A DNA stretch of 18,959 bases from an uncultured Erysipelotrichaceae bacterium (GCA_902796525.1 CADBPB010000024.1:1-18959), one strand, 5' to 3'; positions 6,777 to 13,506 are shown, counted from the first letter of the stretch. A program made the numbers and translations. The notes: a model not told the origin generated them from the sequence alone.

Positions 6777-7781
6777 ATGGAAGAAGAAAGAGTATTATCT
6801 GCCGATAAGCAGAGAGAAGACGATGATGCGTCTTTGCGGCCGCAGACCTTGGCCGAATATGTAGGCCAGAGCGATCTCAAGGAAAACCTTGAGGTTTTCA
6901 TCAAGGCCGCGAAAATGCGCGATGAAGCGCTGGATCACGTATTATTGTACGGTCCTCCTGGATTGGGCAAGACCACGATGGCTTACATCCTGGCCAACGA
7001 GATGGGCACCAACATCAAGACGACGACCGGTCCAAGCATCGAAAAAGCAGGAGATCTGGCTGCGATCTTATCCTCATTGCAGGTAGGAGATGTATTGTTC
7101 ATCGACGAGATCCACCGTCTGCCCAAAATCGTCGAAGAAGTATTGTATTCCGCCATGGAAGACTTCTATATCGATATCGTCGTAGGAAAGGACGAGGGAG
7201 CCAAATCGATCCGTCTGGAACTGCCGCCATTCACTCTGGTCGGCGCAACCACCAGGGCGGGGGCTATCAGTTCGCCCTTAAGAGACCGTTTCGGTATCAC
7301 TTCCAAACTGAACTATTACACGGAAGAGGAACTGGCACAGATCGTCAGAAGGACTTCGCGCGTCTTCAATTGCGAGATCGCCGAAGAAGCCGTTCTGGAG
7401 ATCGCAAAACGCTCCAGAGGCACGCCGCGTATCGCCAACCGCTTATTCAAACGGGTACGCGATTTCGCTCAGGTCAGAAACAATGGCGTCATCGATCTGG
7501 AGATCTCCAAGAGCGCTTTGGAGAAACTGAAAGTCGACCATCTCGGCCTGAATGACGTGGATATCCGTTATTTGACGGGCATTATCGAACGTTTCAAGGG
7601 CGGTCCGGTTGGCGTCGAAGCGATCGCCAGCGCGATCGGCGAGGAAGCCGTCACTCTGGAGGATGTCAATGAACCGTATCTTCTGCAGATCGGTTTCATC
7701 AACCGTACGCCGCGAGGCAGGGTGGTGACTGAAAAAGCCTACAAACATCTGAAAATCAATTACGATCAGAAACTCTTCTAA
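6777..7781 (+). CDS. ruvB: Holliday junction branch migration helicase RuvB
   Basis: RuvB is the AAA+ motor that drives branch migration with RuvA. The 334-residue product has the expected length. Walker A GPPGLGKTT is at residues 59-67, Walker B with DEIHRL at about 110-115, and the GATTRAGAISSPLRDRFG sensor/arginine region is present. A C-terminal winged-helix domain includes GGPVGVEAIA, FINRTPRGR and ends near KAYKHL. It starts 4 nt after the ruvA stop with no strong Shine-Dalgarno, so it probably relies on coupling to ruvA. As usual in Bacillota, ruvC is not part of the cluster. Confidence 0.97.
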   Translation: MEEERVLSADKQREDDDASLRPQTLAEYVGQSDLKENLEVFIKAAKMRDEALDHVLLYGPPGLGKTTMAYILANEMGTNIKTTTGPSIEKAGDLAAILSSLQVGDVLFIDEIHRLPKIVEEVLYSAMEDFYIDIVVGKDEGAKSIRLELPPFTLVGATTRAGAISSPLRDRFGITSKLNYYTEEELAQIVRRTSRVFNCEIAEEAVLEIAKRSRGTPRIANRLFKRVRDFAQVRNNGVIDLEISKSALEKLKVDHLGLNDVDIRYLTGIIERFKGGPVGVEAIASAIGEEAVTLEDVNEPYLLQIGFINRTPRGRVVTEKAYKHLKINYDQKLF

Positions 7782-7804
7782 ACCTGCAAACTGCAGGTTT
7801 TTTT
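7781..7804 (+). terminator. Terminator of ruvAB
   Basis: AACCTGCA (7781-7788) pairs with TGCAGGTT (7792-7799) around a 3-nt loop, and seven Ts lie at 7798-7804. The first stem base is the last base of the ruvB stop codon. Confidence 0.92.
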
Positions 7805-7806
7805 AT

Positions 7807-7950
7807 CTTCTTTCGAGTCAGAATGCTCTCTGCAGGATGTATAAAGCGATGAAACCGCAGTATCTCGACAGCGATTTCTACGGCTATCTGAACCGGACAA
7901 AGATGGAAAAACTCCAGAAACAGGTGTTGAAAACACCAAGAGACTTATGA
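7807..7950 (+). pseudogene. Possible remnant of a decayed gene or tiny ORF
   Basis: Between the ruvB terminator and rpmG lies a stretch whose codons look like those of nearby genes. From ATG 7837 it reads MYKAMKPQYLDSDFYGYL and continues to ...QVLKTPRDL, then stops at 7948-7950 (37 residues). A second frame just upstream (ESECSLQDV at about 7814-7840) has a similar look, as if one gene had suffered a frameshift. ATG 7837 has no usable Shine-Dalgarno, and the rpmG promoter overlaps the 3' end. It was not matched to any family. It could also be chance. Confidence 0.22.
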
Positions 7951-7956
7951 TAGAAT
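7927..7956 (+). promoter_or_regulatory. Promoter of rpmG
   Basis: TTGAAA (7927-7932) and TAGAAT (7951-7956) are separated by 18 nt. The start site is expected near 7963, followed by the strong Shine-Dalgarno GGAGGG at 7971-7976. Confidence 0.6.
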
Positions 7957-7983
7957 AATTTAGCGTAAACGGAGGGAATACAA

Positions 7984-8136
7984 ATGCCAAGAGATTTTGT
8001 GACATTCAAATGCTCTGAGTGTGGTGAAGAAACATATTTTGGTTCTAGAAATAAGAAGAAACATCCTGAAAAGATGGAAATCAAGAAATTCTGTCCTAAA
8101 TGTAATAAAATGACGACTCACAAGGAGAAAAAATAG
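7984..8136 (+). CDS. rpmG: 50S ribosomal protein bL33, zinc-binding form
   Basis: This is a 50-residue large-subunit protein, MPRDFVTFKCSECGEETYF and onwards, ending in THKEKK. Both cysteine pairs are present (CSEC at 10-13 and CPKC at 37-40), so this is the zinc-ribbon C+ type rather than the zinc-independent paralogue. GGAGGG at 7971-7976 gives an unambiguous start. The gene stands alone between ruvB and a metallohydrolase. Its own terminator overlaps the stop codon. Confidence 0.95.
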   Translation: MPRDFVTFKCSECGEETYFGSRNKKKHPEKMEIKKFCPKCNKMTTHKEKK

Positions 8137-8156
8137 GCTGATGCCTATTTTTATTT
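8131..8156 (+). terminator. Terminator of rpmG overlapping its stop codon
   Basis: AAATAGGC (8131-8138) pairs with GCCTATTT (8143-8150) around a TGAT loop, then TTATTT follows. The stop TAG (8134-8136) is inside the left arm, and the next ATG begins at 8157. Confidence 0.82.
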
Positions 8157-8759
8157 ATGATGGAAGTCAATACCTATGTGATGGGTCCGGTGCAGACCAA
8201 TACCTATCTTTTAACGGAAGGAGATGAAGTCCTGCTGATCGATCCCGATGGCAAGGCCGAGAAGCTGCTTGCTGTCATAGGAAACCGGAAACTGACGGGA
8301 ATATTGCTGACACACGGCCATTTCGATCATATCAAAGCTGTGGACGGCTTATATGAACGGTTTCATTGTCCCGTCTATCTTCATGAAGAAGATGAATTCC
8401 TGGCTCGCGACAAAAGCGCAGGAAGACTGTTTGGCATTACCTCATATATCTCTTGCCCGACTGTTCCCTTAAAGGAAGGAAAACTTGAAACAGGTCCTTT
8501 TTCCTGTGAAGTCATCTTTACTCCGGGGCATACGCCGGGCTCGGTCATCTATGTGTTTGATGACTGCATCTTTACGGGAGATACGTTATTTAGAGGCTCA
8601 GTCGGCAGGACGGATCTGGAAGGCGGAAACAGCCGGCTGCTGAAGCAGTCGCTTGAATTCTTCCGTCAGTTTACGAAAGATTACATTATATATCCCGGCC
8701 ATGATGCGACAACGACACTGTACCGGGAACTTGCGGAAAACTATTATTTACAGAAATAA
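8157..8759 (+). CDS. MBL-fold metallohydrolase, glyoxalase II/YqgX-like
   Basis: This is a 200-residue metallo-beta-lactamase-fold hydrolase. The metal-binding THGHFDH motif is at residues 52-58, with His124 in TPGHTPGS, Asp142 in FTGDTLF and His182 in YPGHD. The short form without a C-terminal helical domain matches the YqgX-type thioesterases related to hydroxyacylglutathione hydrolase. The physiological substrate is not known. The family start (VNTYVMGPVQTNTYL) places initiation at ATG 8157 or the adjacent in-frame ATG 8160. Neither has a Shine-Dalgarno, and both directly follow the rpmG terminator, so initiation is unusual. The 3' end overlaps its own terminator. Confidence 0.9.
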   Translation: MMEVNTYVMGPVQTNTYLLTEGDEVLLIDPDGKAEKLLAVIGNRKLTGILLTHGHFDHIKAVDGLYERFHCPVYLHEEDEFLARDKSAGRLFGITSYISCPTVPLKEGKLETGPFSCEVIFTPGHTPGSVIYVFDDCIFTGDTLFRGSVGRTDLEGGNSRLLKQSLEFFRQFTKDYIIYPGHDATTTLYRELAENYYLQK

Positions 8760-8770
8760 TAGTTTTTTTT
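8737..8770 (+). terminator. Terminator embedded in the end of the metallohydrolase gene
   Basis: There is a perfect 13-bp stem, AAAACTATTATTT (8737-8749) with AAATAATAGTTTT (8754-8766), around an ACAG loop, and eight Ts end at 8770. It covers the last seven codons and the stop codon. Confidence 0.85.
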
Positions 8771-8814
8771 AGGAATTTTCCATTTTCCGGTGAATTATGT
8801 ATAGAGGGCAGAAA

Positions 8815-9036
8815 ATGGAAGAAAGATTGCTTGCGTTACTGAGGCTGGCTTTGAAGTACAACGCCAACTGTCTGCTTCTGCAGGAAGGCGACCTGAAAGA
8901 CTATGAAACAGTCGGGATCCGGGTCTCCGTATTCAGAAACTCCGAAGGCTATGAACTTTGCTACGACAGCTATCGGATAAGGCTTTTCGTCTATGAGAAA
9001 CAGATCATCAATTTTTATGTACAAAAATACTATTAG
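8815..9036 (+). CDS. Small protein of unknown function
   Basis: The product has 73 residues if it starts at ATG 8815, which has GAGGG at 8804-8808 with a 6-nt gap. The in-frame ATG 8797 has no Shine-Dalgarno and is less likely. The sequence begins with an amphipathic helix (MEERLLALLRLALKYN), followed by what look like four or five beta strands (CLLLQ, VGIRVSVFR, YELCYDSYRIRLFVYE, IINFYV). There is no signal peptide or membrane segment. It stands alone between a terminator and the promoter of the next gene. No family was recognised. Confidence 0.6.
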   Translation: MEERLLALLRLALKYNANCLLLQEGDLKDYETVGIRVSVFRNSEGYELCYDSYRIRLFVYEKQIINFYVQKYY

Positions 9037-9062
9037 CGATATAATATACTCAGATAAAAGGA
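9018..9062 (+). promoter_or_regulatory. Promoter and ribosome binding site of the small charged-protein pair
   Basis: A consensus TATAAT at 9040-9045 has a weak -35 TGTACA (9018-9023) 16 nt upstream, inside the end of the previous gene. AAAGGAG at 9057-9063 serves ATG 9072. Confidence 0.55.
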
Positions 9063-9071
9063 GATTTTATA

Positions 9072-9404
9072 ATGAGTGATAATCTTGATAATGTAAAAAA
9101 AGGTCTGGATGATCTTGGAGCGAAAGCGTCTGATCTGGCAGAAGCCGCAAAAGAAAAAGCTTCTGAAGCTGCAGAAAAGTTTAAAGAAAGCGATTTAGGC
9201 AAATCCGTTCTTGGCGAAGATGGCAAGTTCGGCAAAGACGATGCGGAACGTATGGCACAGAATCTCAAAGATTCTAAGGTGGGCAAGGCTGTGCTGGGCG
9301 AAGATGGCAAGTTCGATAAGGAAGATGTCGACAGGATCACCGCGGATATTACCGGTAAGGCAAAGGATCTGATCGGTAAGGTCAAGGATGTCCTGAAAAA
9401 ATAG
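9072..9404 (+). CDS. Small charged protein with two GKxVLGEDGKF repeats
   Basis: This is a 110-residue soluble, highly charged protein with no Trp and no Cys. Residues 1-40 form an Ala/Lys/Glu-rich amphipathic helix similar in composition to LEA or apolipoprotein-like stress proteins. Two copies of a 24-residue unit follow: LGKSVLGEDGKF... at 42-65 and VGKAVLGEDGKF... at 70-93, 28 residues apart. A Gly/Lys-rich helix (TGKAKDLIGKVKDVLKK) ends the protein. The EDGKF.K.D core looks like half of an EF-hand loop but lacks the first two acidic ligands. It is followed by a second charged helical protein 39 nt downstream. The role is unknown; a stress or envelope-associated role is a guess. Confidence 0.7.
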   Translation: MSDNLDNVKKGLDDLGAKASDLAEAAKEKASEAAEKFKESDLGKSVLGEDGKFGKDDAERMAQNLKDSKVGKAVLGEDGKFDKEDVDRITADITGKAKDLIGKVKDVLKK

Positions 9405-9419
9405 GATTTCAGTTTTATT
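9393..9419 (+). terminator. Weak hairpin between the two charged-protein genes
   Basis: CTGAAA (9393-9398) pairs with TTTCAG (9407-9412), followed by TTTTATT. The short stem over the stop codon would terminate only part of the transcripts, letting the rest run into the 9444 gene, which has no clear promoter of its own. Confidence 0.4.
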
Positions 9420-9443
9420 GTCATTAGCAAAGGAGGAACAAAC

Positions 9444-9944
9444 ATGGCAAAGAAAAAGAACGTATTAGGCAGATTATTGGGTGCTGCCGCTCTGGCAGGT
9501 GCTGCAACTGCTATTTCCAAATGGGATAAACAGGCAAAAGAAGAAGGCAGAGAATTGAAGGATGTCGCCAAAGAAAAGGCGAACGAAGTCTATGAAGGCC
9601 TGAAATCCGGCGAAACCCTGGAGAAGGTCCAGAATTTCGCAGAAAAGACGATCAACGAAGTCAAATCCGGTGAAACCCTGGAGAAGGTCCAGAATTTCGC
9701 AGAAAAGACGGTCAATGATGTCAAATCCGGCGAAACGTTGGAAAAAGTAAAAGCGAAATTCAACGAAACGGTCAATGACATCAAAGAAAATGTCAATGAA
9801 TTCATCAAAGACGAAAAAGACAATGCGGAAGTATTGGAAGAAGCAGCGGAAGATGTAAAAGATACATTGGAAGATGCTGTGGATGACATCAAAGAGACGG
9901 TCGAAGAAGTCGTAGAAGCTGTCACCGAGAACAAAGAAGCATAG
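9444..9944 (+). CDS. Repeat-containing charged helical protein (YtxH/LEA-like)
   Basis: The product has 166 residues. The N-terminus (KKKNVLGRLLGAAALAGAATAISKW) has a short Gly/Ala-rich hydrophobic segment at about 7-24 that resembles YtxH-type membrane-associated stress proteins. The rest is a long Lys/Glu-rich helix. Three tandem 20-residue units begin with KSGETLEKV at residues 54, 74 and 94; the third is diverged. The C-terminus is strongly acidic (EDVKDTLEDAVDDIKETVEE). AGGAGG at 9431-9436 sets the start. It is probably co-expressed with the gene before it and has a terminator behind it. The function is inferred from composition only and remains unknown. Confidence 0.75.
   Translation: MAKKKNVLGRLLGAAALAGAATAISKWDKQAKEEGRELKDVAKEKANEVYEGLKSGETLEKVQNFAEKTINEVKSGETLEKVQNFAEKTVNDVKSGETLEKVKAKFNETVNDIKENVNEFIKDEKDNAEVLEEAAEDVKDTLEDAVDDIKETVEEVVEAVTENKEA
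9603..9782 (+). repeat. Three tandem 60-bp repeats inside the coding sequence
   Basis: Units lie at 9603-9662, 9663-9722 and 9723-9782, all in frame. The first two differ at only four positions by direct comparison, while the third keeps the first 15 bases well and then diverges. The near identity of copies one and two points to recent duplication. Confidence 0.95.
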
Positions 9945-9968
9945 AAGCTCATCTGTCAAACAACAGGA

Positions 9969-9995
9969 AGCAGGCGTGAAAAACGTCTGCTTTTT
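9969..9995 (+). terminator. Terminator of the charged-protein pair
   Basis: AGCAGGCG (9969-9976) pairs with CGTCTGCT (9984-9991), with one G-U pair, followed by TTTT. A GTGAAA at 9976-9981 inside it is a possible -35 for the next gene. Confidence 0.8.
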
Positions 9996-10004
9996 ATATA
10001 TAAT
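9976..10004 (+). promoter_or_regulatory. Promoter placing the start site at the ATG of the 10013 gene
   Basis: TATAAT at 9999-10004 lies 8 nt before ATG 10013. GTGAAA (9976-9981) is 17 nt upstream, within the preceding terminator hairpin. No Shine-Dalgarno is present, which predicts a leaderless or nearly leaderless mRNA. Confidence 0.5.
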
Positions 10005-10012
10005 GAATCTGT

Positions 10013-11254
10013 ATGAGACTGAAAAGCCAAGTCGTAATGATCCTGATCCTGGGAACGATGCTTCTGGGCGCGTTCCTCGGAGGACTGTCGTTGCAGAAGT
10101 CTCCTCAGGAGAAACCGCAAAATGATGTGCCTGTCACTCCGGCACCGGATGAACCGGAAACCGTTCCTGACAGTTTTTTGGGTACGTTCGATGGTTCCGA
10201 TGAGGTTCCCGAAGAGATAAAAAAACTGGTCACAGACTATATGGATGCCTATTATTTGAGCCTCTATACCTTGGAGAAGCAGGATACCGCGGCCTTTTTC
10301 GACAATGAATTGTCGGCAGCCGTTTCCGACAAAGCGATACAGCTCCTGTGCGAAACAAGGAAGCTTCACGACTATGACTTCTCGTTGACGAACGCAAAGT
10401 ACGATCTGACGGTCACCGATTATTTCGTAGAAAACGGGGACTATCATCTCGTTCTTCTGGAAGACGACATGATGTGTTTCGCTTTCATCCCAGGCGTCAG
10501 TTCCTATGCCTATGACATTGAAAACCATTTTGTGATACGCAAGGCGGATGATCAGTATAAGATCCATGACCTGAACAAGGAACAGGGTTATTATCTTTGT
10601 TTCCATGATGAATGCGAGACGGTCGAAGACGTAGAAAACAGATACGATCAGCTTTACCATGAACTGAAGGATATGATCACATACAATCGCGATGTATTGG
10701 CGCATAAGCCTGTTTCCCCGTCGTCTAAAACATATACCGATCATTATGACCGGAATGCGGCAGTGCAGTATCTGGACCGGTATTGTCATGAACGCAATCC
10801 GGAATGGTACAATTATGCATCGACCGGAGGCAACTGTCAGAATTATGCCTCGCAGGCTCTTCTGGCAGGAGGGATCCCGATGGATCATTATGGCGATGTC
10901 CAGTGGAAGTGCTATCTCGATGACGGACCATATGATGTCGAAGTCGATGAAACGGAAGATGCCAGCGGACGCAGCCGCTCCTGGGTCAATGTAGGTTATT
11001 TCTACGACTATGCCAGAGACAACGAAGGATCCGGCCTGGTTGCGGAAGTCAACGCGAATCTTTATTCCGCGGAACCGGGCGATATCGTTATCGTAGGCAA
11101 CGGCAACCTGTCTCACACCGTGATGATCTCCAAGATCGTCGACGGTCATATCCTGGTCGATTCCAACAGTATCGATATGAAAGACTTCCCTCTGGATGCC
11201 TATACGTATATGAATGTCATACTGATCAAAATACTCGGTTTCAACAAGTACTAG
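10013..11254 (+). CDS. Membrane-anchored extracellular protein with Amidase_6-like domain
   Basis: The product has 413 residues. An N-terminal signal anchor (about 6-27, no lipobox Cys) is followed by a Pro/Glu-rich linker (31-53), so the protein should face outside. Residues about 64-230 form a helical and beta region of unknown function. The C-terminal domain starts near YDRNAAVQYLDRY (245-257) and contains GGNCQNYASQALLAGG (272-287) and NLSHTVMIS (365-373). This pattern, with Cys275 and His368, matches the putative amidase domain common in Firmicutes surface proteins. The substrate, perhaps cell-wall peptide, is unknown. The gene is monocistronic between two terminators. ATG 10013 gives a complete signal sequence despite lacking a Shine-Dalgarno. 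Confidence 0.78.
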   Translation: MRLKSQVVMILILGTMLLGAFLGGLSLQKSPQEKPQNDVPVTPAPDEPETVPDSFLGTFDGSDEVPEEIKKLVTDYMDAYYLSLYTLEKQDTAAFFDNELSAAVSDKAIQLLCETRKLHDYDFSLTNAKYDLTVTDYFVENGDYHLVLLEDDMMCFAFIPGVSSYAYDIENHFVIRKADDQYKIHDLNKEQGYYLCFHDECETVEDVENRYDQLYHELKDMITYNRDVLAHKPVSPSSKTYTDHYDRNAAVQYLDRYCHERNPEWYNYASTGGNCQNYASQALLAGGIPMDHYGDVQWKCYLDDGPYDVEVDETEDASGRSRSWVNVGYFYDYARDNEGSGLVAEVNANLYSAEPGDIVIVGNGNLSHTVMISKIVDGHILVDSNSIDMKDFPLDAYTYMNVILIKILGFNKY

Positions 11255-11265
11255 TCTGTAAAAAT

Positions 11266-11300
11266 AAGCCGTGTCGCCCCTTGGAAACACGGCTTTTTTA
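11266..11300 (+). terminator. Terminator of the amidase-like gene
   Basis: AAGCCGTGT (11266-11274) pairs perfectly with ACACGGCTT (11287-11295) around a 12-nt loop, then Ts follow. Confidence 0.88.
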
Positions 11301-11326
11301 TCTCAGTGATAATCATGTGCCAATGT

Positions 11327-11353
11327 TTAGCACTCCTATTGACTGAGTGCTAT
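11327..11353 (+). promoter_or_regulatory. CIRCE operator (HrcA binding site)
   Basis: TTAGCACTC (11327-11335) and GAGTGCTAT (11345-11353) are separated by exactly 9 nt. This matches the CIRCE consensus with one mismatch in the last base. HrcA represses heat-shock operons from this site, so groES-groEL is expected to be heat-inducible. hrcA itself is not in the window. Confidence 0.95.
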
Positions 11354-11366
11354 AAAAGGTTATAAT
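11339..11366 (+). promoter_or_regulatory. Promoter of groES-groEL, overlapping CIRCE
   Basis: TTGACT (11339-11344) lies inside the CIRCE spacer, and TATAAT (11361-11366) follows after 16 nt. Repressor bound to CIRCE would cover the -35 box and block polymerase directly. Confidence 0.8.
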
Positions 11367-11392
11367 AATATAGGAAAAGGAGATGAGTACTT

Positions 11393-11677
11393 ATGATCAA
11401 ACCATTATATAACAATGTTTTATTGAAAAAAGTAGAAGCTTCCAATCGGACCGATAGCGGAATCATCATTTCGCAGAAGGAAAAGAATGAGGAATATGCG
11501 GTAGTCGAAGCCGTAAGCGATTGCAAAGAAGTAAAAATCGACGACAAGGTATATGAGATGCCCTTGAAAAAAGGCGACAAGGTCATGTACAAGAAGTATT
11601 CCGGTACAGAAGTGACCGATGGCGACAAGGAATTCATTCTTATCAAGGCTGAAGATATCTTGGCGATCGTGAAATAA
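11393..11677 (+). CDS. groES: Co-chaperonin GroES
   Basis: This is the 94-residue lid of the GroEL folding chamber. MIKPLYNNVLLKKVE is the family N-terminus. The mobile loop that contacts GroEL spans about residues 17-31 (ASNRTDSGIIISQKE), followed by the beta-barrel with LKKGDKVMYKKYSGTEV and the C-terminal ILIKAEDILAIVK. GGAG at 11379-11382 lies 10 nt upstream. An earlier ATG at 11383 is out of frame. It is the first gene of the heat-shock operon under CIRCE. Confidence 0.97.
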   Translation: MIKPLYNNVLLKKVEASNRTDSGIIISQKEKNEEYAVVEAVSDCKEVKIDDKVYEMPLKKGDKVMYKKYSGTEVTDGDKEFILIKAEDILAIVK

Positions 11678-11688
11678 GGAGGCATATC

Positions 11689-13308
11689 ATGGCTAAAATA
11701 GTGAAATATTCGAAAGATGCGAGAGAATCTGTATTGAAGGGCGTCGATACGCTGGCGGATGCGGTAAGGATCACTTTGGGTCCGAAGGGCAGAAATGTCG
11801 TATTGGACAAGGGTTACGGTTCTCCGCAGATCGTCAATGATGGCGTGACGATCGCGAAAGAAATCGAACTGGAAGATACATTTGAGAATATGGGTGCGAA
11901 ACTGATCTATGAAGTCGCCAACCATACGAACGATTCCGCAGGGGATGGTACGACGACAGCGACCTTGCTGGCGCAGGCAATGATCCACGCCGGACTGGAT
12001 GCCGTGGAGAAAGGTTCCAATCCTGTCCTGCTGAGAGAAGGCATTGAAAAAGCAAGCAAGGCGGTAGCTGAAAAGCTGCTGAATTCTGCGCGTAAGATCG
12101 ATTCTTCCGCAGAGATCGCCAATGTCGCGGCAGTATCGAGCGGATCGCAGGAAATCGGCAATATCGTTTCCGAAGCGATGGACAAGGTCGGCAAGAACGG
12201 CGTCATCAATGTCGATGAATCCAAAGGTTTCGATACATCACTGGAAGTTACCGAAGGCTTGAGATATGACAAAGGCTACATTTCACCTTATATGGTGACC
12301 GACAGAGAAAAGATGACGGTCGAAATGGAGAATCCGGCGATTCTGGTCACGGATCAGAAGATTTCTACGATACAGGAAGTATTGCCGCTGCTGGAACAGA
12401 TCGTCTCCGCAAACAAACCGTTGCTGATCATCGCGGATGATATCGAGAACGAAGTCGTTTCGACTTTGATCGTTAATAAATTAAGAGGAACCTTCAATGT
12501 GGTCGCGACGAAAGCTCCGGGCTTCGGTGACAACCAGAAAGCCAATCTGCAGGATATCGCGATTCTGACGGGCGCTACTTTCGTTTCCAAGGATCTGGGC
12601 ATGCAGCTGAAGGATATCGATATGAAAGGTTTGGGCAGCGCCAAGAAGATCATCGTCGAGAAGGATCATACCACGCTGATCGACGGCGCAGGTACCAAGA
12701 AAGCCTTCAAGGAAAGAGTGTCGGAGATCGAGAATATGATCGAAAGAGCTACTTCCGAATATGACAAGAAGAATCTGAAAGAACGTCTGGCGAAACTGAC
12801 CAATGGCGTTGCTGTCATCAAGGTTGGAGCTACGACCGAAACGGAACTGAAAGAAAAGAAATTAAGGATCGAAGATGCTTTGAATGCGACCAGAGCGGCG
12901 ATCGAAGAAGGTATCGTTTCCGGTGGCGGCTGCGCCTTGATGTCCGTATACAAGGAACTGAAAGACAAGGTCACTTCTTCGGAAGCGGATGTACAGAAGG
13001 GCATTTCGATCGTATTCGATTCACTGAAACAGCCTTTGTACCAGATCGCCGAGAATGCCGGTCATAACGGCAGAGACATCGTCGATAAGCAGCTTACGCA
13101 GAAAGGCAACTTCGGCTTTGATGCCAGAAGCGGTGAATGGGTCGATATGTTCAAGGCAGGAATCGTCGATCCGTGCAAAGTCACGAGATCTGCACTGCTG
13201 AACGCCGCATCGATCGCCGGTTTGCTGATCACGACAGAAGCGGCCGTAGGCACGATCAAAGAACCGGAACCTGCGATGCCTGCCGGCGGAATGGGCGGAA
13301 TGTATTAA
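11689..13308 (+). CDS. groEL: Chaperonin GroEL
   Basis: This is the 539-residue ATP-driven folding chamber subunit. Family motifs are present in order: TLGPKGRNVVLDKGYGSP, the ATP-binding GDGTTTATLLAQ, VSSGSQEIG, the apical domain with KAPGFGDNQKANLQDIAILTG, VGATTETELKEKK, EEGIVSGGG, and the C-terminal flexible tail with GGMGGMY. AAGGAGG at 11676-11682 overlaps the groES stop and gives a 6-nt gap to ATG 11689. It is co-transcribed with groES and followed by a terminator. The length is normal. Confidence 0.98.
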   Translation: MAKIVKYSKDARESVLKGVDTLADAVRITLGPKGRNVVLDKGYGSPQIVNDGVTIAKEIELEDTFENMGAKLIYEVANHTNDSAGDGTTTATLLAQAMIHAGLDAVEKGSNPVLLREGIEKASKAVAEKLLNSARKIDSSAEIANVAAVSSGSQEIGNIVSEAMDKVGKNGVINVDESKGFDTSLEVTEGLRYDKGYISPYMVTDREKMTVEMENPAILVTDQKISTIQEVLPLLEQIVSANKPLLIIADDIENEVVSTLIVNKLRGTFNVVATKAPGFGDNQKANLQDIAILTGATFVSKDLGMQLKDIDMKGLGSAKKIIVEKDHTTLIDGAGTKKAFKERVSEIENMIERATSEYDKKNLKERLAKLTNGVAVIKVGATTETELKEKKLRIEDALNATRAAIEEGIVSGGGCALMSVYKELKDKVTSSEADVQKGISIVFDSLKQPLYQIAENAGHNGRDIVDKQLTQKGNFGFDARSGEWVDMFKAGIVDPCKVTRSALLNAASIAGLLITTEAAVGTIKEPEPAMPAGGMGGMY

Positions 13309-13313
13309 ACACA

Positions 13314-13337
13314 AAAGAGGAAGCGATTCCTCTTTTT
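13314..13337 (+). terminator. Terminator of groES-groEL
   Basis: AAAGAGGAA (13314-13322) pairs with TTCCTCTTT (13327-13335) around a GCGA loop with a T-run. Confidence 0.88.
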
Positions 13338-13449
13338 GATTCCTTTGTTTTGAAAACATTTTCACATAATGTAAATATTTCACGAATTTTTCACATTGTT
13401 CGGGTATATTGGTATTGTAAAAAGTTTTTTCATTTAATTCTTTGTATTT
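13338..13449 (+). other. AT-rich intergenic stretch with possible promoter
   Basis: No coding signal is seen. TTTCAC occurs three times (13360-13365, 13378-13383, 13389-13394). TTCACA (13390-13395) with TATTGT (13413-13418), 17 nt apart, is a weak promoter candidate. It could make a short transcript ending at the palindrome that follows, or serve the 13512 gene through it. Confidence 0.3.
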
Positions 13450-13480
13450 GAAAATAGGATCGATCCTATTTTCTTTTTAT
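13450..13480 (+). terminator. Perfect 24-bp palindrome with T-run
   Basis: GAAAATAGGATC (13450-13461) is followed immediately by its reverse complement (13462-13473), then CTTTTTAT. It acts as a terminator shape with no intervening loop, but has no obvious gene in front, since groEL already has its own terminator. It may be an attenuator or operator for the next gene, whose -10 starts at 13480. Confidence 0.6.
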
Positions 13481-13506
13481 ATAATAGAATCAGTGGTTCG
13501 GGAGGT
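13480..13506 (+). promoter_or_regulatory. -10 box and ribosome binding site of the PPC-domain gene
   Basis: TATAAT lies at 13480-13485 directly after the palindrome. CGGGAGGT at 13499-13506 is a strong Shine-Dalgarno for ATG 13512. No good -35 was found at standard spacing. Confidence 0.5.

Noticed and set aside
9603..9782. CRISPR-like or intergenic repeat array
   Set aside because: The repeats are directly abutting, have no spacers, are in frame and encode a regular helix, so they are protein-coding.
9956..11290. 444-residue open frame on the minus strand opposite the amidase-like gene
   Set aside because: It reads Ile/His/Arg-rich sequence without family motifs, while the plus strand has a signal anchor and an amidase motif. 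It is a shadow of the codon bias.
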